DNA from: Chara braunii
Taxonomy: Eukaryota; Streptophyta; Charophyceae; Charales; Characeae
Assembly: GCA_003427395.1 (NCBI GenBank)
Contig: BFEA01000047.1
Coordinates: 2,641,240 to 2,672,839 of the forward strand
Direction of reading: 5' to 3'
Length of the DNA stretch: 31,600 bases
A model generated the notes under the pieces. It had not been told where the DNA came from, searched no databases, and saw only the letters and a program-made list of their open reading frames with translations. Of the stretch, positions 1-8,358 are shown piece by piece. The stretch's first letter is position 1. Every line of letters starts with the position of its first letter. A program made the translations under genes and the position numbers.

Positions 1-50
<50 letters not shown>

Positions 51-210
51 CCGGAAAGAGACGACGGCCGTGAGATATTGTCATTGAGCTGACAGGCCCC
101 ACGCAATTCAGAAGTATTTGGTTTTCCTCATCATCGAGTTCCGTCAACTGGATTTGAACTCTGGTCAGTATTTCAACAGTTGATGGGTGTACCCACTGAG
201 CTAGGTTCTT
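1..210 (-). mobile_element. tRNA-derived SINE with poly(A) tail
   Basis: Read on the minus strand, this begins near 210 with a tRNA-like head. A Pol III A box TAGCTCAGTGGGT lies at 203-191 and a B box GAGTTCAAATCC at 161-150, about 40 bases apart as in a tRNA. A short body follows, and the element ends in a run of 50 A (T on the given strand), cut by the window edge. The head does not fold into a good cloverleaf, because the anticodon and T stems are mismatched. It is therefore a SINE head and not a tRNA gene. No target-site duplication can be checked since the 3' flank is outside the window. Confidence 0.65.
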
Positions 211-439
211 GGGTGTGTTGCTCAAAATTAGCATCTATTGTAACCCAAAGGAAGACAATTTTGAAAAGAACACTGAGCCACACCCTTTTCTCGAGAAACA
301 AAACAAAAAAAAAATATTTCATGGACCGTTAGTGCACGAAAGCGGAGAAAGAGGAGCAGATAGCAGGTCATGCGCTTGGGCCAGTTCAGTCAATCCCGCC
401 CCCTCCCCCAGCGAACAATTACTCGGCCCCCTCAGTCAA

Positions 440-545
440 TCCCACCCCCTACCTGCTCCAAGTGCATATCTTGGGAATCGAACCCATCGCCTATGGGATG
501 CAACTCAAGGATGATACATCCTCTAAGTGGGTTTGAGGTGGACAT
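440..545 (-). mobile_element. possible tRNA-like SINE remnant
   Basis: On the minus strand a clear B box, GGGTTCGATTCCC (485-473), sits in a four-pair T-arm, and the sequence before it looks like a decayed anticodon arm. I see no convincing A box. The stretch 211-600 otherwise holds only short low-complexity segments. This is a weak call resting on the B box alone. Confidence 0.3.
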
Positions 546-604
546 GCCTCAGATTCAATTTGCTCCATATACATAGAGTTAAGGGCCTTCACATTATGAA
601 CCTG

Positions 605-686
605 GTGGACGTGCCGGAGTGGTTATCGGGCATGACTAGAAATCATGTGGGCTCTGCCCGCGCAGGTTCGAATCCTGCCGTTCACG
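605..686 (+). tRNA. tRNA-Ser (anticodon AGA)
   Basis: This 82-base gene folds into a complete class II cloverleaf. The acceptor stem is 605-611 with 679-685 (one G-U pair), followed by discriminator G686. The D stem is CCG/CGG. The anticodon stem is 631-635 with 643-647, around loop CTAGAAA with anticodon AGA at 638-640. The long variable arm GGGC-TCT-GCCC is typical of serine tRNAs. The T arm is GCAGG-TTCGAAT-CCTGC (662-678). There is no intron. It decodes UCU (and other UCN after A34 modification). The sequence is very close to nuclear tRNA-Ser(AGA) of land plants, which supports a streptophyte host. It appears intact. Confidence 0.95.
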
Positions 687-693
687 GTTACCC

Positions 694-697
694 TTTT
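694..697 (+). terminator. RNA polymerase III terminator of tRNA-Ser
   Basis: TTTT begins eight bases after the tRNA 3' end, the usual place and form of a Pol III stop signal. It supports the tRNA being a transcribed gene. Confidence 0.7.
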
Positions 698-1208
698 ACC
701 AAACGAGTTGCAATTCAAGAGGCCCGACAAGCGATCCACGTACTCGTTGGTCAGGAAGAACAAGCATGTGGTGTCAGGTATCTAAGGGACGCTGGCCCCG
801 GTGCCAACACGGGCTGCTCCCTGCAAAGAGAATGAAGCCAAAAGATCAAGAAAAGAGAATGAAGCGCATTGCCCTCACAAAGGGCAATGCGACGGACCTG
901 AAATCAGTGTCCTAAATGAAGCATTTTCCTGAGCGAAAGAATAGAAAAGAAGGTGGTAAGATAAAACACTCCATGAATCGGATGGAACTGTCACAAGGCA
1001 ATGGGAATGCTCTGAAACTTTTTATTCTTTCTTTCTAGGGAGAACTAGGGTGCAGCCACGGTTGCAGTTTCAAAATGCAGTCTAGGCAAAACGCCGAAAT
1101 GTTGAATGTATACAAGCTAGCTTTAGGGCCCGGCGGGGGTGTATATGCCTGGAATGCATTTTCAAACTGTTTTCCTGACTGCGCAAAAGTTGCCCCTTTT
1201 TTTAATGG
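698..1208. other. no gene seen
   Basis: I see no coding or RNA gene here. A stretch at about 784-825 weakly resembles the shared retroelement 3' module described at 14251-14403 (GGGACGCTGG, then GCTGCTCCC), but it lacks the conserved second hairpin and a poly(A) tail. Confidence 0.5.
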
Positions 1209-1340
1209 CCTTTCATATTTATTTATTTATATATTTAATTCCTAAAACTAACCTTTCATATTTATTTATTTATATATTTATTTCCTAAAACTGCCCGGGG
1301 CTCCTTGTATATTTATTTCCTGAAACTAACCTTTCACTAC
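1209..1340. repeat. 43-bp tandem repeat, AT-rich
   Basis: Two near-identical 43-base units (1209-1251, 1252-1294) begin CCTTTCATATTTATTTATTT and end in CCTAAAACT. A degenerate partial unit follows at about 1305-1340 (TATTTATTTCCTGAAACTAA). The block is non-coding. Confidence 0.85.
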
Positions 1341-1360
1341 CTACAAGGAGCCCCTGGCAG
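1291..1360. repeat. inverted repeat, about 18-bp arms
   Basis: Arms 1291-1309 and 1342-1360 are complementary. GGGGCTCCTTGTA pairs with TACAAGGAGCCCC over 13 perfect bases, and CTGCC/GGCAG extends the stem past a small bulge. The 32-base loop is AT-rich. It could be a small foldback remnant. No target duplication is evident. Confidence 0.75.
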
Positions 1361-1487
1361 TTACTCAGTTTTTTTTTATTTCTAAAAAAAAAAAAAAAAA
1401 GGTTTTCTAAATTTCTTGGTTTGTTCTCAGATTTTCTCAGGTGAAGCCGGGTATCCGTCCTGGTATTTCGGTGCTGTAATTTCATAT

Positions 1488-1592
1488 GGGACGGTGGGCC
1501 TGGTTCCCAGCACGTGCTGCTCCCCACGAATAGATTGGAGTTTTGTCCCAAAAAAAAAAAAAAAAAGATTCATTCCGAAAAAAAAAAAAAAA
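1488..1592 (+). mobile_element. retroelement 3' end, double-hairpin module with poly(A)
   Basis: This is one copy of the window's shared 3' module. Hairpin 1 has stem TGGG/CCCA around the 7-base loop CCTGGTT (1495-1509). Hairpin 2 is GCTCC...TTGGAG. An A run at 1550-1566 follows, then a second A run to 1592. Upstream sequence from about 1435 may belong to the same element. See 14251-14403 for the complete copy. Confidence 0.7.
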
Positions 1593-2015
1593 AGGGAGCC
1601 CCTGCACACATAGCTACTTCACAGTGAAGGGATTGCATGTTGCTCCTTGCCCTACCGGTTTTCTTAGGGTGCACGGGTGCGGCCACCGGTCCACGGCCTG
1701 GCTAACACAAAGACCATGCACTGGTGGACGCCTACCCTGCCCGTGAGAGGCATTTTCCCCATACAGTCTAACTGATTTCACCTCTCTTTCACCTCAATTT
1801 TGAGAAGGGTTGCAGTTTCCTGGAACGCAGCGTGAGCAAGGGAAAGGGAGATACAAGATACAAACGTCAATTGAAATTCCAGGGAACAGGGCTAGGCCGC
1901 TAGAAATGAGGGAGCATTATGAAGGATAAGCTAGCGTTTGCAACCCCAAGGGAACAAATAAGCTCCTCCAAATCAGAAGTCAAACAACCATAGCCCCATC
2001 ACACTGTATGATAAC
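1593..2015. other. no gene seen
   Basis: Unique-looking DNA of mixed composition with no supportable ORF or RNA gene. Its only notable content is the flanking retroelement pieces. Confidence 0.5.
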
Positions 2016-2062
2016 GATGGACCAGTTTCCAGCAGGTGCCGCTCCCCACCAATAGATGGAGC
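2016..2062 (+). mobile_element. double-hairpin 3' module, tail lost
   Basis: The sequence matches the shared module from TGGACCAGTTTCCAGCAGG through GCTCCCCACCAATAGATGGA. Hairpin 1 has TGGA/TCCA and hairpin 2 has GCTCC/GGAGC. There is no poly(A) directly after it, so the copy is old or truncated at its 3' end. Confidence 0.65.
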
Positions 2063-2135
2063 AACCCAATGAACAAGCCCTCAATCCCAGTGGTTCTGTT
2101 ACCACCGTCAGGATGGTCGACTTGGAAAAAGGCTT

Positions 2136-2240
2136 TCTGTAAATTAAATTAAATTAAAATTAAATTAATTAAATTAATTAAATTAATTAAATTAATTAAT
2201 TAATTAATTAATTAAATTAATTAATTAAATTAAATTAAAT
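2136..2240. repeat. (TTAAA)n / (TTAA)n microsatellite
   Basis: About 105 bases consist almost entirely of AAATT and AATT units. The block is continuous with the purine-rich microsatellite that follows. Confidence 0.95.
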
Positions 2241-2639
2241 TCGAAGAAGAAGAAGAAGAAGACGAAGAAGAAAAAGAAGACGAAGAAGACGACGACGAAG
2301 ACGACGACGACGACGATGAAGAAGAAGAAGAAGACGAAGAGGAGGAGGAGGAAGAAGAAGAAGAAGAAAAAGAAGAAGAAGAAGAAGAAGACGAAGAGGA
2401 GGACGACGACGAGGAGGACGACGACGACAAGGAGGACGACGACGACGAGGAGGAGGACGACGGCAAGGAGGACGACGACGACGACGACGACGAAGAGGAC
2501 GACGACGAAGAGGATGATGACGAAGAGGACGACAAAGAAGAGGACGACAAAGAAGACGACGAGGAAGAAGACGACGAGGAAGAAGACCAAGACCAAGAAG
2601 AAGAAGAAGAAGAAGAAGAAGAAGAAGAAGAAGAAGAAT
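2241..2639. repeat. (GAA/GAC/GAG)n trinucleotide microsatellite
   Basis: About 400 bases consist of GAA, GAC and GAG triplets on the plus strand, with runs of GAC in the middle and GAA at both ends. Open frames on both strands (poly-Lys/Arg/Thr, or poly-Ser/Leu/Phe/Val) are by-products of the period-3 composition, not genes. The polypurine tract could form triplex (H-) DNA. Confidence 0.95.
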
Positions 2640-2649
2640 GTAGAAAAAC

Positions 2650-3481
2650 ATGCGAGTGAATTCTGAACTTGTGTCCTTGTCCTACGACATTAAGAACATG
2701 TTCAGTAAACTACCACATGAAGACATCATCAAAGCTGTCAACTGGGCACTGGAGCACCATAGGAGTAAAGGGAGGCAGCTTGTGCGGGTCAACATGAAGG
2801 GGAAAGGATGCACATTCGGACGCACTGTGGGTGATGATCACTGGAGGACGATCGATATGGAAGATATCGGCAAGTACGTGAGGTGGTAATTACGACATAC
2901 ATTCACAAAAGCGACCGGTGTCATACTGCGACAGGTCGTCGGTATCCCGATGGGCAAGAGCCCGAGCCCAGCACTGGCTTGTCTAATGTGTGCGTATGCA
3001 GAGTTTCGGTTTTTGCAGAGTCTGGGTAGACTAAGGAAGGAGGTGTTCGGTGTGAGACTGATGGACGGCGTCAGTATCGTGATCCATCAAAATGGTAAGA
3101 AGCAGACCCCAGTGGAGGAGATCAAGAGAAGATTTGAGACATGCTATCCGGACATTTGAGTTTGAAAAGGACGGATAAAGGAGAAGGTATCTGGGATTTT
3201 TTTGGTACGACAATGAATATATCGACCCCATCTTCCCTTATGTTCGATGTATCCAGTCTTCTAAGAACGAGGAGTCGTTGTGGCAGGCGGAACGACTGGA
3301 GTTCAAATGCGGACAATCCTATCGTTCATGGGGAAGCAAAGAGCAAAAAAGCGTCGGTAGCTGCCTACACCGGATCGATAGGAATACAAACCATCGGGTA
3401 GCGATGTCGAGCGCATCAGTCCGACACCGCATCAGGGCAGCGCGGGACCCTCCCGGCCACGTCACGCAGGAGTTGGTCTAA
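2650..3481 (+). pseudogene. reverse transcriptase pseudogene (IPMG type)
   Basis: The reading matches the palm of a reverse transcriptase. YDIKNMFSKLPHEDII (motif A region, about 2683-2730) comes first. It is followed by VVGIPMGKSPSPALA (about 2935-2979), a decayed catalytic box RLMDGVS where a DD is expected (about 3053-3073), KGEGIWDFFGT (thumb side) and a C-terminal stretch ending HRIDRNTN. The frame is interrupted by one in-frame TAA (2887-2889) and shifts at about 3155 and between 3200 and 3242. The second catalytic Asp is Gly. The element is therefore dead. The GIPMG motif and the LPH after motif A place it near Penelope-like or related RTs. It is clearly divergent from the intronic RT at 25355-27209. 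It begins directly after the microsatellite, so the N-terminal part is missing. Confidence 0.75.
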
Positions 3482-4136
3482 ATCCTTCGTCGCAGATAAT
3501 GCATGTGGAGCTTCCTTAAGCCGCTCCGGCCGAGTGCGCCAGCCATACCTCTCGCGAGCCCCTACGACAGGATAGGGCCTACGCGAGGCACGACTTACCT
3601 ACACCTTACGGGAGTTGTCACCTCCCTTCGGTGGGCGTATCCCCGCCGAGCTACCAGTCCATAGTATGAAAGCTAATCAGTTGCAATCGCAGAGGTGGAC
3701 CAGCCGAGGGCGTTTCTCGTTCGCTGTAGCATAGGGGGTACGCGCGGTAACACGCCTCTATCGGACTCGCACGCGAACCGGCATCATGGGGGGCTGAAAT
3801 CCCAAGCGCGGCTCGTCGTCGGGGTCGTTCTCCGCACGCGCGCTCAACTCGGTCAAACGTAGCCATCGAAAGAAAATATCCCCTAGATCCTAGTTTAATC
3901 AGGAGTAATCCAAAAATAAAAATTTAAAGATAAGAATAAAAATAAACAGGCCGGCGCCCGCGCCGGTTTCGTAATCAACATCAGGGGGTGAATCACGCGC
4001 ACCTTAAACCTGCGCGCTCACGCACTCTTTACTCTAGTCAACCACCCGGTCACGTAACTTACAGACGCAGCCGCGCCTAGCGCGGTATACTTAAACTTCA
4101 AACCAAGCTATTCTCTGTCGCTTGCAAAAAAACAGG
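3482..4136. other. GC-rich non-coding stretch with a strong hairpin
   Basis: No gene is seen. The first 400 bases are GC-rich and may be the 3' untranslated part of the preceding retroelement. A hairpin CCGGCG-CCCG-CGCCGG lies at 3951-3966, just after an AT-rich patch. Confidence 0.5.
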
Positions 4137-4162
4137 GCGGATACCCTTGTAAGGGTATTCGC
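4137..4162. repeat. 12-bp perfect hairpin
   Basis: GCGGATACCCTT (4137-4148) pairs with AAGGGTATTCGC (4151-4162) across a 2-base gap, with one G-T pair. It lies in otherwise unannotated DNA. Confidence 0.8.
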
Positions 4163-4516
4163 GCCGACAGCGATACCGAGGAGGGTACTCAGCGTGCAAC
4201 GGGAGCTCAAAATTAAAGAATTTCCCGCAGACTTCCTAAAGAGGGTGCTCAAGCGTTTTGCTTGAGGAAGAGATGCTATATGGTCATGGACATACGAGTG
4301 GCTGCATGGATGACTGGTTGTATGTACGACTGGATGAAACGGACTTAGTTAGACTCAGGAGTGTAAGCACTCTTCAATCAAGCTACATTTGTCGTTTATT
4401 TCCTCTTGTTTTCGTCATTTTGTTACCGTGAATTTTGCAATTCGTAGAGTAATTTCCGACATACTATGGAACTAAGTAGTAGTAAGGTAAGATAGCAAAG
4501 GACGGGTTTTTTTTAA

Positions 4517-4830
4517 GGCAAATGTGACAGGGTAATTGTGAGAGGGGATTTGCGTATGTCGAAGTATTGAAGTTTTTTCGAATTAGCCTTGCCTTTCGTT
4601 TGTCGGAATGTGACAAGGTTTTGACGGCAAATGTGATAGGGTCATTGTGACAGGGTTTGAAGTTTTTTCGAAATTAGCTTTGCTTTTCGTCTGTTGGACA
4701 AGGCAAATGTGATAGGGTCATTGTGACAGGGTTTGAAGTTTTTTCGAATTAGCTTTGCTTTTTCGAATAAGCTTTGCTTTTCGTTTGTTCGACGGAGTCA
4801 CGGTGACAGGGTTTTGCTGACATCGAAGTA
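4517..4830. repeat. degenerate tandem repeat (about 76-bp unit)
   Basis: Units begin GGCAAATGTGAYAGGG at 4517, 4626 and 4702 and continue with CATTGTGACAGGGTTTGAAG, then TTTTTTCGAATTAGCTTTGC. The first interval is 109 bases and the second 76. A further rearranged unit follows to about 4830. The block is non-coding. Confidence 0.75.
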
Positions 4831-5526
4831 TTGCAGGCTTTTGGATTGGTTCTGCCTTTCGTTTGTTGGATTTTCAAATTTTGCATTTCGATATACGGTA
4901 CCGAACGGGACATGACTCTGATAACGGGGGGGACTAGGCAATTTTCGAAGTGTATATGTGTTTTTTGGGCCTCTGGGATTTGGGCCCGGGAACTGTGAAC
5001 ACGGCTGTAAAGCTCCCAACCTAGATTAGGTATGTAGTCCAGAACGTGGCATATAGGAGCTAGATTTGATGGTAAGTAGACAGCGGCCGCCGCGTTGAGC
5101 TTCGAACCGGTAACCTGTGGGTAATGAAGGCTACTCGACGATTTCCTTTTGGACAGAGTAACGACAACAGTACAGGCAGGGTAACGAGAAAGTAGGAACA
5201 TCCTATATCAATAATGATTGACGCATCTATCGGTCTTTCCGGGTCCGACGCCTATAGACCCGCGATCATTTCCAGAGATGGAAGCGGGTTGACGGCGGAG
5301 GTGGGAATGAGGATAGTAGGAATTGACGAGGGAGACGGATTGGTGGAGATACCCCTGAGGAGGACAGCGTGGCGGCTGTCGAAACCGGTCGGGGTGCCAA
5401 TACCCACCGGCGTGTTTTTCAATCAATTGTTGTCACATATTAATGTACTTTGTACTGAGTATGTGTGATTTGATATCTCTTTCTGGTATCATTTTCTCTA
5501 CGATCATCTAATCTAATCATCTAATG
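4831..5526. other. no gene seen
   Basis: Several short open frames exist on both strands (the longest is 150 codons on the minus strand, 5201-4749), but none shows a recognisable domain, and the longest runs into the tandem repeat. A CTAATC direct repeat precedes the 131-bp array. Confidence 0.5.
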
Positions 5527-5886
5527 CTCGGGGGAAGAAGGTAGGCGTGAACCTTTTCTCTACAGGGCCCCGCAAGTGGACCTTAGCTGCCCCCAAGATC
5601 CTGTATCTCGCTTTTTTTTCAAATTTCGAAACTCGAATACAACGCATATGCGTTATACTCGGGGGAAGAAGGTAGGCGTGAACCTTTTCTCTACAGGGCC
5701 CCGCAAGTGGACCTTAGCTGCCCCCAAGATCCTGTATCTCACTTTTTTTTCAAATTTCGAAACTCGAATACAACGCATATGCGTTATGCTCAGGGGAAGA
5801 AGGTAGGCGGGAACCTTTTCTCTACAGGGCCCCACAAGTGGAAAAGTGGACCGTAGCTGGCCCCAAGATCCTGTATCTCGCTTCTC
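5527..5886. repeat. 131-bp tandem repeat, 2.7 copies
   Basis: Units start at 5527, 5658 and 5789 (exact 131-base spacing). The first two are nearly identical. The third diverges, carries a 9-base duplication (GTGGAAAAGTGGA) and stops at about 5886. Each of the first two ends with the perfect 14-base palindrome AACGCATATGCGTT, and each contains an AAATTTCGAAACTCGAAT segment. There is no coding potential. Confidence 0.95.
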
Positions 5887-6520
5887 TCAACTTGTCTGAA
5901 CGTTCCCCCGAGCTACCACAGACAAACCTATGACAGACAATTCCACCTTGGAAAAAAAAATTGATAGTTCAACAGATTAGACTGCTGATCAGAGGGCGCT
6001 TTGCGCATGCGCGGTAAGCAGAGGCGCTAGAATCATCCACGTCACCGGCAGACATGGAAGCGGTTTTGACACCAGGATGCATGGTGAGGAGTGGCATCGC
6101 CAATACTTGCTGTGCATCCATGTGTTCCGTTATCTAACACACCATAGTCGTTGTCTTAATTTTTTGATTACAATCGTTGACTTTCACAGCTTGTTAGCAA
6201 ACATTGCCGGTGGAGTGGAGCGGAGAATGCCCTTGCTGAATCGAAGTGCGGACTGGCTAGTGTTTACCATCTGAGTAAGAATATCCGTTGGTCACATAGA
6301 CATTGATGAAACTGATGTGGCATCACGACAATAGGTAAATGAACAGTCTACGGGAGTCAGTGTGAGAGACTTTGATCCGCAGAGACCGAAGGGAGGGTAG
6401 CAGATTAATAATACTTATCACGCATGCTGACGTGGTACATTTGAAAATCCACGGTGGTGATATGATGCTACCCTACTAGCCTAGGATAGCTGGTATCATC
6501 ATCATTAAAATGATACAAGA
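5887..6520. other. no gene seen
   Basis: Mixed-composition DNA without a supportable gene. GCTGACGTG at about 6425 is the first of several occurrences of a motif that recurs through 7490. Confidence 0.5.
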
Positions 6521-6668
6521 GGGACACTGAGCCCGGTTCTCAGCAGTTTCTGTTTGCTTCTTCCGGGTAGACTATGAGGACCCCGGCCTCAATTTTCTCA
6601 TTGATAATATCAGCCTTGGGCAATGGGCCCGTTTAAACCTTTCAAAAAAAAAAAAGAAAAAAAAAAAA
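6521..6668 (+). mobile_element. retroelement remnant with hairpin 1 and poly(A)
   Basis: The sequence opens with GGGACACTGAGCCCGGTTCT. Its hairpin CTGAG-CCCGGTT-CTCAG (6527-6543) has the same 7-base loop as the shared 3' module but different, still complementary, stem bases. The second hairpin is not recognisable. The stretch ends in two A runs (6645-6668). Confidence 0.5.
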
Positions 6669-6779
6669 GGATAGCTGGTGTCATTCATTATCAGCATGTT
6701 ACTAACGTCGCATTGACTCCAGAGTAATGATTATAGAAGGCATTAAGTTACCTGAACACACACAGTGCTGTGATTGATG

Positions 6780-7440
6780 ACTACGAAGTAGTCATTACAT
6801 TGATGACTAGATGTGGGACCGGGGGTATGGAATGAGAGGGGCAGCATTGACAGACGAGGTAAATCTGACGCATGGGGTGTATGGTATTATCCTCGCCCAC
6901 GCAAGCAGTTTTGGTCGATAAGCAATCGGTAAACTGCTGACGTGAGAGTGGTTCCAGTTTTTCGCATATTAAGCTTGGCAGATTCGGAGTATAATCCACG
7001 ATCACTCAGGTCAGGTCAGGGAGGCGCTCAGTCCACATTGCTGAATGCTGATTACGACAAAGTCAGCACATCGCTGACTAGATGTGGTAAGGGAAGGACA
7101 GCAGGGGCAGACGAGGTAAATTGGTCAAACGGGCTGCATGGTATTTCCCTCATCCACGCAAGCAGGTTGGGTGTGACGTAATTCGAAAGCTGCTGACGTG
7201 GAAATGGTCTCAGAAGTTACATATCGGGCGTATTAAACAATAGGGAGCCTACCTTCTTCACCCAAATAGAACGCCCGGTAATCATGGCCGTATCTGGACT
7301 GAAAGCTGTGTCAAATACCGCTTTAATGACCAGGAATTCTATTCAGGTGAAGACGGTAGTTTTCAGTGATCACTAAGGTCAGGGTGGAGTTGGTCAGCTG
7401 GAAGAAGGATAGTAGCAAACTGCTGACGTAGCACTGATCT
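6780..7440. repeat. degenerate duplicated block with GCTGACGTG ends
   Basis: Two related blocks (about 6790-6957 and 7065-7215) share TGACTAGATGTGG, GCAGACGAGGTAAAT-like and CCACGCAAGCAG segments and end in CTGCTGACGTG followed by GGTYCCAG or GGTCTCAG. A partial third block follows MITE-1 (GATCACTAAGGTCAGG, then CTGCTGACGTAG). No ORF is supported. Confidence 0.55.
7248..7360. mobile_element. MITE copy 1 (113 bp)
   Basis: Termini are inverted repeats of the ACTACCGTCTTCACCC type (left decayed to CCTACCTTCTTCACCC, right GGTGAAGACGGTAGT). Interior sequence matches the copy at 12602-12714, and both are 113 bases long. No coding capacity. No clear target-site duplication. Confidence 0.85.
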
Positions 7441-7559
7441 AAATAGTTTGACAGTGGGCGTGTCAGTACGATGCTGACGTGACATTCAAGGAATTTGTCG
7501 TCTTCTGAAGAGGTGGAGGCCGAAGGGCGCAAGTAAAACGGTTTCCCAAGCATAGGTGG

Positions 7560-7675
7560 AGAGAGAAGGGAAGGGGGTGTAGAAAGGAGGAAGCTGACGG
7601 GATTTACTTGGGCCCTTCCTAGAGAGAAGGGGAGGGGGCTAGAAAGGTAGGAAGGTGGAAGCTGACGGGATTTAC
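7560..7675. repeat. 61-bp tandem duplication
   Basis: AGAGAGAAGGGRAGGGGG...AAGCTGACGGGATTTACT occurs at 7560-7608 and again at 7621-7675, with a small internal length difference. Confidence 0.85.
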
Positions 7676-8358
7676 TCAAGGTGAGAGCTAAGCTAAACAA
7701 AGCAGTATTGCGTTGGAAAAAAATAGAAGAAGGAAGGGTATATATGTAAGGGCAGGAAGTGCAATCTTATAAAGACGTCATCACACAGTGACTTTATGAC
7801 TTCCAAGTATTAATCATCATCTTCAATTACCATGAATCAACTGTCATCATCTGCAATTACCATGAATCATCATCAAGCAACACAAGTTGACTTTATGACT
7901 TCCGACTTCCAAGTATTTATTGAGAAATATTCACTGTCCAAATCATCAATCAGCACAGTAGGCTGTCACTAGCTCACTGGCTTCTGAATAGCTTCCAACA
8001 GGCTGATTACTAGTAAGTTGTAACTCTAAGCCACTAATTCACTGCCCCTATATATACTTTTTTTTTTTTTTTTTTTTTTTTTTGAGAAAATCAGAACTGT
8101 CCCTATAGATACTAATTAGCCATGTGGTGATTACTAGTAATTACTAATTTCTGATTAGAGTTGAATGACAAGTAGTGGCTCCTATGCCACTGGTGTACTT
8201 GAGCCTTTTACTCTCCCTCCATTGAATATAGCTGACAGTGAGGTGGAGGTACAACTTTGAGAATCTCAGATTTACCTGATCGCCAGCCATTCCTCATTAC
8301 TTAAGTAGTTAAAACAGGTCAGTAAGAGATTAGTTAAGAAGGGTAATTCAGGATTATA
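7676..8358. other. no gene; short repeats and a T tract
   Basis: Holds two copies each of CAATTACCATGAATCA and TGACTTTATGACTTCC (7780-7920), and a 24-base T run at about 8060-8083 (possible poly(A) tail of a minus-strand retroelement with no recognisable body). Confidence 0.5.

Noticed and set aside
784-825. Possible further copy of the double-hairpin module
   Set aside because: Only the first 10 bases and GCTGCTCCC agree; hairpin 2 and tail are missing.
2225-2666. Several open frames on both strands of 106-138 codons
   Set aside because: They are made only of Ser, Leu, Phe/Val or Lys/Thr/Arg runs from the GAA/GAC microsatellite; not genes.
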